Of a DNA stretch of 29,795 nt, positions 7,984 through 16,521 are shown in pieces. The DNA lies in contig CAWUWW010000015.1 of assembly GCA_963926355.1 (NCBI GenBank), positions 1-29,795 on the forward strand. The letters are read 5' to 3'. Position 1 is the first letter of the stretch. Every line of letters starts with the position of its first letter. A program made the position numbers and the translations under genes. Under the pieces are notes generated by a model. That model was not told where the DNA came from. It saw nothing but the letters and a program-made list of their open reading frames with translations, and did not search any database. The stretch is from SCGC-AAA076-P13 sp963926355 (GTDB lineage: Bacteria > Pseudomonadota > Gammaproteobacteria > Magnimaribacterales > D2472).

Positions 7984-8430
7984 TTGTCCCTTCTTTCAGA
8001 AATTCAATCAGATCTAAAGCAAGCAATGCTTGGTAAAGACGAGTTAACTCGTGATACCTTGCGTATGTTTAAAGCTGAAGTTCAAAAATTTGAAATTGAC
8101 AGTAAAGAAACTGTTAATGATGCAAAAACACTCCAAATCATCAATAAGATGATAAAACAAAGAAAGGATTCTATTTCTCAATTTACCAATGGCGGAAGAA
8201 TTGATCTAGCTGACAAAGAACAGTCTGAAGTTGACGTCCTGTCTAAATATAAACCTAAGCAATTAGAAGAATCTGAGATAACTATTAAAGTTAATGAAGC
8301 AATATCAGACGCTGGGGCATCCAGTATGCAGGATATTGGAAAAGTCATGGGCGTACTTAAGAAGTCAATACAAGAGGGTACTGCTGATATGGGCATTGTA
8401 AGTAAAATAGTCAAAGAACAACTCAGTTAA
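7984..8430 (+). CDS. yqeY: YqeY/GatB-like tRNA amidotransferase-related protein
   Basis: A 148-residue YqeY-family protein, related to the tail domain of the GatB subunit of Asp/Glu-tRNA amidotransferase. Its cellular role is not established. Visible family marks are LRMFKAEVQKFEID near the N-terminus, KMIKQRKDSI, the E...L..YKPKQL.E.EI block and a C-terminal DIGKVMG.LK segment followed by D...VSKIVKEQL. The start is a TTG two bases after the rpsU stop, so it is probably coupled to rpsU; the sequence reads naturally from this codon (SLLSEIQSDLK) and no ATG gives a full-length protein. rpsU-yqeY adjacency is widespread, but dnaG and rpoD, the usual next genes, are not here. Confidence 0.9.
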   Translation: MSLLSEIQSDLKQAMLGKDELTRDTLRMFKAEVQKFEIDSKETVNDAKTLQIINKMIKQRKDSISQFTNGGRIDLADKEQSEVDVLSKYKPKQLEESEITIKVNEAISDAGASSMQDIGKVMGVLKKSIQEGTADMGIVSKIVKEQLS

Positions 8431-8470
8431 TTAACGAATTAAATCACCACATCCATTTCGAGTAAAAACT

Positions 8471-9175
8471 ATGGAACGAAGCAACAACAGAAAACCTAGC
8501 GAACTAAGAGAAATTTCTTTTGAGCCAAATATAAATATTCATGCAGAGGGTTCTGTTTTGGTATCTTTCGGGAACACTAAGGTTATTTGTACTGCGACAA
8601 TCGAGAATAGTGTGCCTAGATGGTTAAGGGGAAGTGAAGAGGGCTGGGTTACTGCTGAATATGGAATGCTTCCAAGATCTACTAACGAGAGAATGGGTAG
8701 AGAGGCTGCTCGAGGAAAGCAAAGTGGTCGTACTCAAGAAATCCAGAGACTTATAGGTAGATCTTTGAGACAGGCAGTTAACCTAAAGTATATAAAAGGT
8801 AAAACTATCAATATAGATTGTGATGTTATACAAGCTGATGGTGGAACTAGAACAGCATCAATAACAGGTGGTTGTGTTGCGTTATTCATGGCACTTAAAA
8901 ATCATCACGATGATCACAGAGCAATTAAATCTTACATTGCAGCTGTATCTCTAGGAATTCTAGATGGTCAAGTTGCTTTAGATTTAGATTACAAAGAAGA
9001 TAGTTCAGCTGAAACAGACCTTAATCTGGTAATGACTGAAGGCTTGGAGTTGATTGAAATTCAAGGAACTGGAGAAGAAGCTCCTTTTACCAGGGATGAG
9101 CTTAATGATATGCTTGAAGTTGGAAGCGCTGCTATTGCTGATCTTATTGAGAAACAAAAAGCCTGCCTATTATAA
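8471..9175 (+). CDS. rph: RNase PH
   Basis: RNase PH is the phosphate-dependent 3' exoribonuclease that trims tRNA precursors. The 234-residue protein is full length (E. coli 238). It opens with R..N.RKPSELR, followed by EGSVLVSFGNTKVICTA, PRWLRG, GW.TAEYGMLPR.T..R, the REAARGKQSGRTQEIQRLIGRSLR block with the arginines that bind phosphate and RNA, and IDCDVIQADGGTRTASITG. It lies immediately before pyrE, the conserved gammaproteobacterial pair. In E. coli yicC is divergent from rph; here yicC lies 5.7 kb away in the minus-strand block with gmk, rpoZ and spoT. Confidence 0.97.
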   Translation: MERSNNRKPSELREISFEPNINIHAEGSVLVSFGNTKVICTATIENSVPRWLRGSEEGWVTAEYGMLPRSTNERMGREAARGKQSGRTQEIQRLIGRSLRQAVNLKYIKGKTINIDCDVIQADGGTRTASITGGCVALFMALKNHHDDHRAIKSYIAAVSLGILDGQVALDLDYKEDSSAETDLNLVMTEGLELIEIQGTGEEAPFTRDELNDMLEVGSAAIADLIEKQKACLL

Positions 9176-9811
9176 GTGAAAGAGTACCAAAAAATATTTC
9201 TTAACCTAGCTTTAGATGCTAAGGCTCTAGAATTTGGTTCCTTTACACTAAAATCTGGAAGAACAAGCCCCTACTTTTTTAATGCAGCTAAAATGCTTAA
9301 CGGTGATTTATATAAATTAGCTAAGTGTTACCAAGAAGCTATAAATGATTCTAATATTTCATTTGACTGTATATATGGACCTGCTTACAAAGGAATATTT
9401 CTAGGGTCTATTGTTGCTATGATTTTTAATCAAGAAAATAAAAACTATCCTCTTTCTTTTAATAGAAAGGAAAAGAAAGATCATGGAGAAGGTGGAAATA
9501 TTATAGGAAGCGACCCTGTTGGAAATGTCATGATAATTGATGATGTTTTATCCGCGGGAACAGCAGCCAGAGAATCAATTGAACTTATAAAAAATACTGG
9601 TGCCAACCCAAAGTTATTTATAGTGGGTCTGGACAGGCAAGAAAAAGGATCTGGTGAGCTTTCTGCAAGTGATGAGCTTGTTAATGATTTTGGAATATCT
9701 GTTATATCCATAGTTAATCTAAATACCCTAATATCATTTTCTGAAAATAATCCTGACCACAAGAAATATCTTGGAGAGCTCAGGAGTTATAGAGAACACT
9801 GGGGAGCTTAA
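9176..9811 (+). CDS. pyrE: Orotate phosphoribosyltransferase PyrE
   Basis: PyrE joins orotate and PRPP to give orotidine 5'-phosphate in UMP synthesis. The 211 residues include FTLKSGRTSPYFFN (23-36), YGPAYKGI (67-74), the FNRKEKKDHGEGG loop (95-107) with the catalytic lysines, and the PRPP-binding IDDVLSAGTA at 121-130. Translation begins at a GTG placed directly after the rph TAA, so it depends on rph translation. GGGGAG just before its stop is the ribosome site of ribE. pyrB, another gene of the same pathway, lies on the opposite strand beyond ribE. Confidence 0.96.
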   Translation: MKEYQKIFLNLALDAKALEFGSFTLKSGRTSPYFFNAAKMLNGDLYKLAKCYQEAINDSNISFDCIYGPAYKGIFLGSIVAMIFNQENKNYPLSFNRKEKKDHGEGGNIIGSDPVGNVMIIDDVLSAGTAARESIELIKNTGANPKLFIVGLDRQEKGSGELSASDELVNDFGISVISIVNLNTLISFSENNPDHKKYLGELRSYREHWGA

Positions 9812-9812
9812 A

Positions 9813-10427
9813 ATGTTTTCTGGAATAGTTGAGGGCAAGGGAAAAGTTCTAAAAGTTAAAGATTACGGCGATTATTTGAACATTGAAATCTCCCCTCCTA
9901 GTAAGTTTAATAAAGGCCTTAAAAAAGGAGCTAGCATTTCTGTTAATGGAGTCTGTCTAACCTCAAAAGACAATGGCTCTAAAACATTAAAATTTGATGT
10001 CATTAATGAAACTCTTGAAAGGACGGGTCTTAAAAATATACAAAAGGGTGAAGTAATTAATTTAGAAAGGTCTATCAAGGCATCATCGGAGATTGGCGGC
10101 CATCTGATGTCAGGTCATATTCACTACACTGGCAAAATAACTCATATAAAAGAAAAGGAAAGTACTAAAGATATGAAGATATCTTTACCAAAGAAATATC
10201 ATGAATATGTAATGGAGAAAGGCTATATAGGTATTAATGGATGTAGTTTAACTGTGGGTAAGGTATATAAAAATGATTTTTATATTCATCTAATACCGGA
10301 AACTCTAAAAGTTACTAATTTAGATAGTCTTATTAAAGGAAGTGAGATAAATATTGAGATTGATCAAAATACTATCGCAATAGTCAATACGGTTAAAGCG
10401 ACTCTAGCTAGAAAGAAATCTAGATAA
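9813..10427 (+). CDS. ribE: Riboflavin synthase, alpha subunit
   Basis: The enzyme dismutates two 6,7-dimethyl-8-ribityllumazine molecules into riboflavin and a pyrimidine, the last step of riboflavin synthesis. The 204-residue protein has the two tandem lumazine-binding domains: domain 1 starts MFSGIVEGKGKV and contains SVNGVCLT and the IGGHLMSGH block; domain 2 contains GINGCSLTVG and HLIPETL. I start at ATG 9813, one base after the pyrE stop, with GGGGAG ahead of it; the frame is open a further 14 codons upstream inside pyrE. No FMN riboswitch precedes it, so expression probably follows rph-pyrE. The last 24 bases overlap the convergent pyrB. Confidence 0.96.
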   Translation: MFSGIVEGKGKVLKVKDYGDYLNIEISPPSKFNKGLKKGASISVNGVCLTSKDNGSKTLKFDVINETLERTGLKNIQKGEVINLERSIKASSEIGGHLMSGHIHYTGKITHIKEKESTKDMKISLPKKYHEYVMEKGYIGINGCSLTVGKVYKNDFYIHLIPETLKVTNLDSLIKGSEINIEIDQNTIAIVNTVKATLARKKSR

Positions 10428-11309
10428 CACAGCCATCCTAATAGCAACACCATTAGCAATCTGTTCTCTTATTACAGAGTTCTCAGCTTGATAAGCAGCC
10501 TCAGAAATTTCAACATAATTAACAGGCCCAGGATGCATGATAATTGCATCTCCCTTTGCTATTCCTAGCCTCTCAGTCGTAATCTGGTATGAATGCTTAT
10601 ACTCATCTAAATCTAAGTCTAAATCATTGTCAAAGCGCTCATATTGAATCCTGAGGGTCATAATTACATCAACCTCTTGGAGAGCTAAATCAAGGTCTGG
10701 CTCATACCTCCCCAACACAGGGTTTTGGTATGAAGAACACATTGCGGGATGTCCGGAAAAAGTTAGAGATCCAAATGGGAAGTTTGAAATACCCTCTATG
10801 AAAGAAGATGTAACTCTTGAGTGATCCAAGTCGCCAACAATAAGAATATTTAGATCATCGATAGACCCTTTGTTTTCAATAATGGTCATTAAATCGATTA
10901 GTGCTTGAGTTGGATGGGATATTGACCCCTCCCCCGCATTAATAAAGGTCATTCCTGGAATATAATCAGCTAATTCTCTGATAACAGATTCAGGGTGTCT
11001 TAAAACACAAAGATCAACTCCCATTAAACTTAATGCATCGACTGTTTCAAAGATTGACTCCCCTTTCTCAATTGAAGAATTGGCTACATCGAAATCTATG
11101 ACTGAGCATCCTAAATTTTTAGCCGCTATTTCAAATGATGATTTAGTTCTAGTGCTTGGCTCACAAAAAATATTAGCAACTGTTTTATCTGGAAATAGCT
11201 CTTCTTTCCTGAACGAACCGTCATCAGTTTTAAAATTTTTTGCAAACTCAATTAGATCCAGTATCTCTTTTTTAGATAGGTCGCTAATTGATAATAAATT
11301 ATTACTCAT
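10404..11309 (-). CDS. pyrB: Aspartate carbamoyltransferase catalytic chain PyrB
   Basis: PyrB condenses carbamoyl phosphate and aspartate in the committed step of pyrimidine synthesis. The 301-residue protein carries the carbamoyl-phosphate motif STRTKSSF (52-59), SI.KGES, LRHPE, the HPTQALIDLMTI helix, RIQYERF and HPGPVN. It is the length of a catalytic chain. Neither the regulatory pyrI nor the inactive dihydroorotase homologue found beside pyrB in pseudomonads is adjacent. The ATG lies inside the end of ridA (eight-base overlap), so the two are probably translated together. The 3' end overlaps ribE on the other strand. Confidence 0.96.
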   Translation of the reverse strand: MSNNLLSISDLSKKEILDLIEFAKNFKTDDGSFRKEELFPDKTVANIFCEPSTRTKSSFEIAAKNLGCSVIDFDVANSSIEKGESIFETVDALSLMGVDLCVLRHPESVIRELADYIPGMTFINAGEGSISHPTQALIDLMTIIENKGSIDDLNILIVGDLDHSRVTSSFIEGISNFPFGSLTFSGHPAMCSSYQNPVLGRYEPDLDLALQEVDVIMTLRIQYERFDNDLDLDLDEYKHSYQITTERLGIAKGDAIIMHPGPVNYVEISEAAYQAENSVIREQIANGVAIRMAVLSRFLSS

Positions 11310-11688
11310 GCGTTATAACTATTGCATCCATTTCTACGCTAACTCCTAGAGGTAAGCCTGATATTTCAACTGTAGCTCTTGCTGGGTATGGTTCAGAAAA
11401 ATGCTCAAGCATTGCTTCGTTAACTTTAGTAAAATTTCCAAGATCCGTGAGGTAAATAGTAAGCTTAACAATATCTCCTAGCCCCGACCCTGCTGCCTCG
11501 CAGATACTTTTAAGATTAAGTATCACTTGATTTGCCTGTTCTTCTATTGATCCAGTCATTAAATCACCGTTTTCTGGGTTGATTGGTATCTGACCAGACA
11601 CAAATAAAAATCCACCTGCTTTTACAGCTTGAGAGTATGGTCCAATAGCTTTTGGAGCTTTTTCTGTAAAAATAATCTCTTTAGTCAT
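11302..11688 (-). CDS. ridA: Reactive intermediate/imine deaminase RidA
   Basis: RidA hydrolyses the enamine/imine intermediates (such as 2-aminoacrylate) released by PLP dehydratases, preventing damage to PLP enzymes. The 128 residues match the family: KAPKAIGPYSQAV, FVSGQIPI, LKSICEAAGSGL, VKLTIYL and the ending PARATVEISGLPLGV.VEMDAI. The arginine of PARATVE is the one that binds the carboxylate. AAAGGA lies about 10 bases before the ATG. ridA downstream of spoT is common in gammaproteobacteria, but here a 74-base gap with an AT-rich palindrome separates them. pyrB overlaps its 3' end. Confidence 0.96.
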   Translation of the reverse strand: MTKEIIFTEKAPKAIGPYSQAVKAGGFLFVSGQIPINPENGDLMTGSIEEQANQVILNLKSICEAAGSGLGDIVKLTIYLTDLGNFTKVNEAMLEHFSEPYPARATVEISGLPLGVSVEMDAIVITHE

Positions 11689-11744
11689 GGTGTTTATATC
11701 CTTTTAAAACATTAAATTTGGTAACAAAAAGATTGTACATAATA

Positions 11745-11760
11745 AAACGATAAATCGTTT
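11745..11760 (-). terminator. AT-rich palindrome after spoT, possible terminator
   Basis: A perfect 7-base inverted repeat, AAACGAT and ATCGTTT with a 2-base centre, starts three bases past the spoT stop. On the minus strand it is followed by TATTATG, only moderately U-rich, and the stem has just two GC pairs in each arm. It could end or attenuate spoT transcription before ridA, or be an operator. The sequence alone does not decide. Confidence 0.3.
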
Positions 11761-11762
11761 AA

Positions 11763-13952
11763 TCATTTTTCATTTATCAGCCTTGTGCAGCTTGAGGTAG
11801 TCTTTTTAGATCTAACTTTTTGCATAACTGTCTTCAATTCTTCCGGATTTTTAACCTGTATTTCTATTTCGAGACCTGTAAAGCCTTGATCAATTACCTT
11901 TGTATTTACAGCATTAACGTTAATGCCTGCACGGGTAAAAATTGAAACAATATCAGATAGGGCCCCAATCTTATTTGAGGTAACAATACTTAACTTAGCT
12001 TTATAAATATGCTCTTTTTTATTTGCACCCCATATAGTCGACATATACCTTTGGTCTTTATTTATAAATGGGGATACTTGTTTACACCTTCTATGATGCA
12101 ATACGATGCCTCTTTCAGTATCAGAATGTGCAACTGTATTATCTCCGAAGATTGGCATACAACATTTTGCAAATACAACGGAAACACCCTCTATATGATT
12201 GTCTATAATTGTTAGGGGATTTAGGTCTTGATTACCAGTACTTTTTCTGATCTGAAGCCCTGAATAAAATCTTTCAGCAACAATATTTCCCGTCCTCTTT
12301 CCTAAGCCCAGCTCTGTTAGAAGTTTAGTAAGAGAAGGTACCCCAATAGAGTTCAATATTCCTTTTAGAGAGCTACCCCTATAATCAGAAAGACTCACTC
12401 CCGATCTTTTTAATTCAGATTCCAGCATAACTTTTCCGGCCTTTCTTGCTGCAGATGATTTTTGATTTCTAAGTCTATGTCTAATTCCATTTCTTGCCTT
12501 ACTGCTGACAACAAAATTTAACCAGGCAGGGTTAGCTTCAACTTTTGATTTGTCAGTTAATATCTCTACAGTTTGCCCGCTCTCAAGTTCAATATTTAAA
12601 GGTGCCTCTCTTCTATTTACCTTACAGCCAATTATGCTGTCACCTAAATCTGTATGGACCTCGTATGCGAAATCTATTGGGGTAGCTCCTGACTTTAAGT
12701 TGTAGATATGTCCTTTTGGAGAAAATAAATATACCTCGTCTGAATCTAAATCAATCTTAATAGCTTCTGCAAAATCAGATGAATTTTCAGCTTTTTTTTG
12801 TGAATCTATCAACCCCTTCAACCATCTACTTGCCCTTAATTCAATCCCTTGATTAGAATCATTAGTCTTATAACCCCAGTGTGCTGCTATGCCTTCATTC
12901 GCAGTAGCCCACATGCTTCTAGTTTGAATTTGAACTTCAATCGGGAATGCATTTAATGCTAGCAAGCTAGTATGAAGGGCCTGATATCCATTTGATTTTG
13001 GAATTGCTATATAGTCCTTGAATTTATTCTCAATAGGTGAAAAATAGTTATGAATTATGCCCAATGCTCTATAACAGTCATTACTAGAATCGACTAAAAT
13101 TCTAAATCCATATACATCCAATATCTCTGAAAAAGGTTTGTGCTTTGTTTTAATTTTATTATAAATACTATAAATATTCTTCTCTCTGCCTTTGACAGCA
13201 GCATTCTCTATACTGTTTGCTTGAAGATGGGTTTTAAGTTCTTTCCTTATCTTTTCAACTATTTTTTTCCTCCCTCCGCTTGAGCTCTTTATAGCATTTT
13301 CAAGCATATCTGCCCTAAGAGGATGCATGCATCTAAATGCCATATCTTCAAGCTCAGATCTAATATCTTGCATGCCAACCCTGAGTGCTAAAGGTCCGTA
13401 TAGCTCAAGAGTTTCTTTTGATTTTAAAATTTGCTTAGCTCTTGGTAGATGCTCTATCGTTCGCATATTATGCAAACGATCGCAAAGCTTAACTAAAATT
13501 ACTCTTACGTCATGAGCCATAGCTAAAACCATCTTTTGGAGGTTATTTGCATCTCTTTCAGATCTATTGCTAATATTGAGATTACCTAACTTACTGACTC
13601 CATCTACTATATTGGCAACATCAGCTCCAAATATTTTAACTAGGTTACTTTTTGGGACATCGCAATCTTCCAAGACATCATGCATTAAGGCAGCGCATAT
13701 AGAGTCAACATCCATCTTAAGTTCAAGTAATATGTTTGATACAGCCACAGGATGTGATATGTAAGGTGTTCCATCTTTCCTGGTTTGACCTTCATGTGCA
13801 TGAAAGGCAAAGGTATAAGCTAGTTGAATTTTTTTAAGCTCTTTATTGCTTAGGTAAGACTTGGTAGCCTTATAAATATGAGCTGGAAGTTTTAATGGTT
13901 CGCTGTCAGCGAAATTGTCGAATAAATGACTTGGGAGAACCTTTTTATTCAA
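11763..13952 (-). CDS. spoT: Bifunctional (p)ppGpp synthetase/hydrolase SpoT
   Basis: A 729-residue long RSH protein that makes and degrades the stringent-response alarmone (p)ppGpp. The hydrolase HD domain is at the N-terminus: HEGQTRKDGTPYISHP with H67, the HD pair at 91-92 and ED at 95-96. The synthetase domain has VYGFRILV and KFKDYIA.PK.NGYQALHT, the SpoT-like version with KD where RelA has DD. A TGS domain (YLFSPKGHIYNLKSGATPIDFAYEVHT), a helical region, a zinc-finger-like segment (FAKCCMPI..D, HHRRCKQV) and a C-terminal ACT domain (SNKIGALSDI...GINV) follow. Both catalytic centres look intact, so one protein could supply both activities. It sits downstream of rpoZ in the usual gmk-rpoZ-spoT order. 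Confidence 0.96.
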   Translation of the reverse strand: MNKKVLPSHLFDNFADSEPLKLPAHIYKATKSYLSNKELKKIQLAYTFAFHAHEGQTRKDGTPYISHPVAVSNILLELKMDVDSICAALMHDVLEDCDVPKSNLVKIFGADVANIVDGVSKLGNLNISNRSERDANNLQKMVLAMAHDVRVILVKLCDRLHNMRTIEHLPRAKQILKSKETLELYGPLALRVGMQDIRSELEDMAFRCMHPLRADMLENAIKSSSGGRKKIVEKIRKELKTHLQANSIENAAVKGREKNIYSIYNKIKTKHKPFSEILDVYGFRILVDSSNDCYRALGIIHNYFSPIENKFKDYIAIPKSNGYQALHTSLLALNAFPIEVQIQTRSMWATANEGIAAHWGYKTNDSNQGIELRASRWLKGLIDSQKKAENSSDFAEAIKIDLDSDEVYLFSPKGHIYNLKSGATPIDFAYEVHTDLGDSIIGCKVNRREAPLNIELESGQTVEILTDKSKVEANPAWLNFVVSSKARNGIRHRLRNQKSSAARKAGKVMLESELKRSGVSLSDYRGSSLKGILNSIGVPSLTKLLTELGLGKRTGNIVAERFYSGLQIRKSTGNQDLNPLTIIDNHIEGVSVVFAKCCMPIFGDNTVAHSDTERGIVLHHRRCKQVSPFINKDQRYMSTIWGANKKEHIYKAKLSIVTSNKIGALSDIVSIFTRAGINVNAVNTKVIDQGFTGLEIEIQVKNPEELKTVMQKVRSKKTTSSCTRLINEK

Positions 13953-13972
13953 AATAGCTCTCCTAAATTCAT

Positions 13973-14242
13973 CTAACCAATAGTATCTGTTTCTTGGTTG
14001 CCCTGAACTGCAAATTCATCTAACAAGACATCTTCTTCTAAAGTTCTCTCAAGAGTTTCTTTATCCAAAAGTCCTGCTTCAATTTCTCTTAAAGCAACAA
14101 GGGTTGGTTTGTCATTATCCCATTCAACAAGAGGGTCTCTGCTTGTGGTAGCAAGCTGACGAGCTCTTTTTGAAGCCATAAGAATCAAATCAAACCTACT
14201 TGGTATTTTCTCTAAACAATCTTCAACTGTAATTCTAGCCAT
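13973..14242 (-). CDS. rpoZ: RNA polymerase omega subunit RpoZ
   Basis: Omega binds the beta' subunit, helps RNA polymerase assembly and forms part of a ppGpp site. The 89-residue protein begins MARITVEDCLEKIPSRFDL, then ASKRARQLA and KPTLVALREIEAG, all diagnostic. AGGAG precedes the ATG. It lies between gmk and spoT, which places a ppGpp-binding subunit beside the ppGpp enzyme, as in E. coli. The 20-base gap to spoT suggests a common transcript. Confidence 0.97.
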   Translation of the reverse strand: MARITVEDCLEKIPSRFDLILMASKRARQLATTSRDPLVEWDNDKPTLVALREIEAGLLDKETLERTLEEDVLLDEFAVQGNQETDTIG

Positions 14243-14284
14243 ATAATTTCTCCTAGGGTGTGTATTCTAAGGGCTAAACACCCA

Positions 14285-14905
14285 TTAAGACAACAAATCT
14301 CTTAAGATCTTTTCATTATTATTGTCTGGAGATGGTAAATCTCCATTAATTAGGATGCCAGATAGGGTCCTGCAGGCTAAATCAAAATTATCATTTAAGA
14401 TTTTATAGTCAAAATCTTTAGCGTGCTCTAACTCATTTATTGCATTGCTGAGCCTTTTATTAATAACTTCATCTGAATCAAGCCCTCTATTAACCAGTCT
14501 GGACTTTAATTCCTCTAAGCTAGGAGGGATTATAAAAATAGATGTATTTTCAATGCCGGCATTTTGTATTTGCTTAAAGCCTTGAACATCAATATCTAAA
14601 ATAATATTTATTCCATGATTAACCCTATACTCAATGTATGACCTTGGAGTACCGTATTGATAGTCATGAACAATAGCATTTTCAATAAACGCATGTTTGT
14701 CTTTTTTCAAAGAATTAAATTCATCATTTGACATAAAAAAATAATGCTTTCCGTCCTCCTCTCCATCTCTTGGCAATCTCGTTGTAGCTGATATAGAAAG
14801 CTCAACATTATCAAATGATTCAGTAAGATATTTAATCAAAGATGACTTTCCCGTTCCCGATGGAGCCGATATAACGAAGAGCTTTCCTTTTCTTTCTTTA
14901 TTCAA
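14285..14905 (-). CDS. gmk: Guanylate kinase Gmk
   Basis: Gmk phosphorylates GMP to GDP with ATP. The 206 residues start with LFVISAPSGTGKSSL (9-23, the P-loop), then the guanylate-kinase signature TTRLPRDGE.DG.HYFF (42-57), FIENA, YGTPRSYIE, LDIDVQG and IFIIPPSLEEL, with R..R in the lid. The start ATG lies inside the end of yicC (eight-base overlap). yicC-gmk-rpoZ-spoT reads as one minus-strand operon linking guanine nucleotide supply and ppGpp metabolism. Confidence 0.97.
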   Translation of the reverse strand: MNKERKGKLFVISAPSGTGKSSLIKYLTESFDNVELSISATTRLPRDGEEDGKHYFFMSNDEFNSLKKDKHAFIENAIVHDYQYGTPRSYIEYRVNHGINIILDIDVQGFKQIQNAGIENTSIFIIPPSLEELKSRLVNRGLDSDEVINKRLSNAINELEHAKDFDYKILNDNFDLACRTLSGILINGDLPSPDNNNEKILRDLLS

Positions 14906-15749
14906 TATTTTGTGCCTGTTCTCGCATCTCTTCTACGGAGAGCTTCATATCTAAAGCTATTTGTTTATATTTAGGCTCATCTAATTTTACAGATAAGGTA
15001 CTTGTTTCTCTAAATAATTCCTGAAGAATAAAATCAATTTTTTTACCGCTAGAGGCAGTTCCAGATAACTCTTTTTTCAAAGATATTGAATGAAAGTTAA
15101 TTCTTTCTATCTCCTCTGCAACATCATGCTTCAAAACTAAAATAGCAACCTCTTGCTCTAATCTAGAATTATCTAGGCTTTTTGTAAGGTCTTGAATTTT
15201 CTTTTTAAGATTTTCTGAACGCTTTTTGGTAAGGCTTTTATTAAGTTTTGATAATTTTTTTGTATTTTTTTCAATACTATTAATTTTTGATAAGAAAACT
15301 TTTTTAATTTTTCCTCCCTCTGACGACCTGCTAGATAAAAGCTGATTCAAGGATTCAATGAAAACTTTTTTAATTAGACTTTGATCAATATCAATCGTCT
15401 GCTCTGACTGAATAACACCCGGCATATCTTTAATATCAGAAAAACTAATACTATCAGTTTTTATATTTGAAATTCCTTTGATAGATTTCATTAAATTATT
15501 TAAAGAAGCTTTATTAATTCTATAGGAGTGTTTAGAAGGGAAATTTAACCGAAATCTAACGTCAATACTTCCTCTATGTAATTTCTTTGCTAAAGAATTT
15601 CTAACAAAGACATCTAATTGATTATTAAGATCATTTGGTTTTGTAGATATCTCAAGAAACCTATGGTTAACAGTTTTAATTTCACAATATACCTCATGCT
15701 CCCCTTTAGAATATTTAGAAGACCCAAACCCTGTCATGCTATTAGTCAT
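14898..15749 (-). CDS. yicC: YicC-family endoribonuclease
   Basis: E. coli YicC is an endoribonuclease implicated in sRNA turnover. The 283-residue protein (E. coli 287) has the start SMTGFGSS, CEIKTVNHRFLEIS, a basic helical middle (about 140-200, lysine-rich and probably coiled coil) and the conserved C-terminus: VAEEIERI.FH, GKKIDF..QEL.RE..TL, and the final EEMREQAQNIE. It probably heads the yicC-gmk-rpoZ-spoT set, since a 32-base gap separates it from the yeeZ-like gene upstream. It is usually divergent from rph; here it has been separated from rph. Confidence 0.94.
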   Translation of the reverse strand: MTNSMTGFGSSKYSKGEHEVYCEIKTVNHRFLEISTKPNDLNNQLDVFVRNSLAKKLHRGSIDVRFRLNFPSKHSYRINKASLNNLMKSIKGISNIKTDSISFSDIKDMPGVIQSEQTIDIDQSLIKKVFIESLNQLLSSRSSEGGKIKKVFLSKINSIEKNTKKLSKLNKSLTKKRSENLKKKIQDLTKSLDNSRLEQEVAILVLKHDVAEEIERINFHSISLKKELSGTASSGKKIDFILQELFRETSTLSVKLDEPKYKQIALDMKLSVEEMREQAQNIE

Positions 15750-15781
15750 ATGGTTATTGTATTTCTCTTGATGATTAAGTA

Positions 15782-16462
15782 CTAGGAAAATTGTTTAAAT
15801 TCAAACCCAATATCTTTTATTTTCTTATTATCAATACATCTTTCAATCGGGTTTAAAATCCTGTCTTCCGAACAGTTATATGTATTTGCGTGCGCTGACT
15901 TTGAATTATCTTCGATAAAAAATTTAATAGCTGCTGCCGCATTATCTCTATGCAATTTATTAAAGGGTAGTGTTTTAGATTTCTCACTATACAGACCTGA
16001 TAACCTGAGAATAGTTAATTTATCTTCAAATATTGTGCTTAATAAATCCTCATACTCTTTAATAATAATTCCTCTATAGTCAGAGGGTATGGGATTTATT
16101 GACTCATTCAATATTCCAACTTGATCAGCGCCATAAACTCTTGTTGAAGAGATAGCTATTAACTTTTTAAATGGTATTGAGGCTAGTGATCTTTCTATAT
16201 TTAAAACAGATTTTATAAAGCCGTTTAAATAGCCTCCTTCATCTCTATTACTGGGCTTTGGGATAATAATGACTGCATCAAAAGATACATCTTTAAAACT
16301 GAATCTCTCTCCTGAAAGCCAATCCCATTGAGATGAAAAAAGCCCTTTCTCATCAATAGCGCTTCTTCTAAGGATGTATAAAGAGGTATTGGAATTATCG
16401 AAATATGACTTCAGCCTGCTTCCAATATCTCCATAACCAATGATAAGGATATTTTTATGCAT
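15782..16462 (-). CDS. NAD(P)-binding epimerase-like protein (YeeZ type)
   Basis: An atypical/extended SDR of about 226 residues. The N-terminus ILIIGYGDIGSRL is a GxGxxG Rossmann motif followed by a strand ending in arginines (ILRRSA), which suggests NADP. IAISSTRVYG is the epimerase SST.VYG motif with the active-site tyrosine region, followed by NE and an ILRLSGLY segment; HRDNAAAAIKFF resembles the H.DD.A block of YeeZ. Overall it looks like E. coli YeeZ, which has no firm function. I take ATG 16462 because the earlier ATG at 16477 lies within a hairpin and would add only five residues. The K of the usual YxxxK follows a glycine/arginine-rich loop, so catalysis is uncertain. Confidence 0.7.
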   Translation of the reverse strand: MHKNILIIGYGDIGSRLKSYFDNSNTSLYILRRSAIDEKGLFSSQWDWLSGERFSFKDVSFDAVIIIPKPSNRDEGGYLNGFIKSVLNIERSLASIPFKKLIAISSTRVYGADQVGILNESINPIPSDYRGIIIKEYEDLLSTIFEDKLTILRLSGLYSEKSKTLPFNKLHRDNAAAAIKFFIEDNSKSAHANTYNCSEDRILNPIERCIDNKKIKDIGFEFKQFS

Positions 16463-16475
16463 TCTATAATTTAAC

Positions 16476-16507
16476 ATATGATCCAGAGAGGTATCCCTGG
16501 ATCATAT
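16476..16507 (-). terminator. 11-bp hairpin between hppA and the yeeZ-like gene
   Basis: ATATGATCCAG at 16476-16486 pairs perfectly with CTGGATCATAT at 16497-16507, with a 10-base loop. It lies 14 bases beyond the hppA stop. The minus strand after the stem is AT-rich but lacks a clean U-tract, so it may be a weak terminator or an mRNA-end-stabilising stem. It covers the alternative ATG of the downstream gene, which supports the later start. Confidence 0.45.
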
Positions 16508-16521
16508 AAGTTTTAAGATTA

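Noticed and set aside
14256..14283. GGGTGT/ACACCC inverted repeat between gmk and rpoZ
   Set aside because: Six base pairs with a 16-base loop and no U-tract; likely chance, or at most a weak processing stem.
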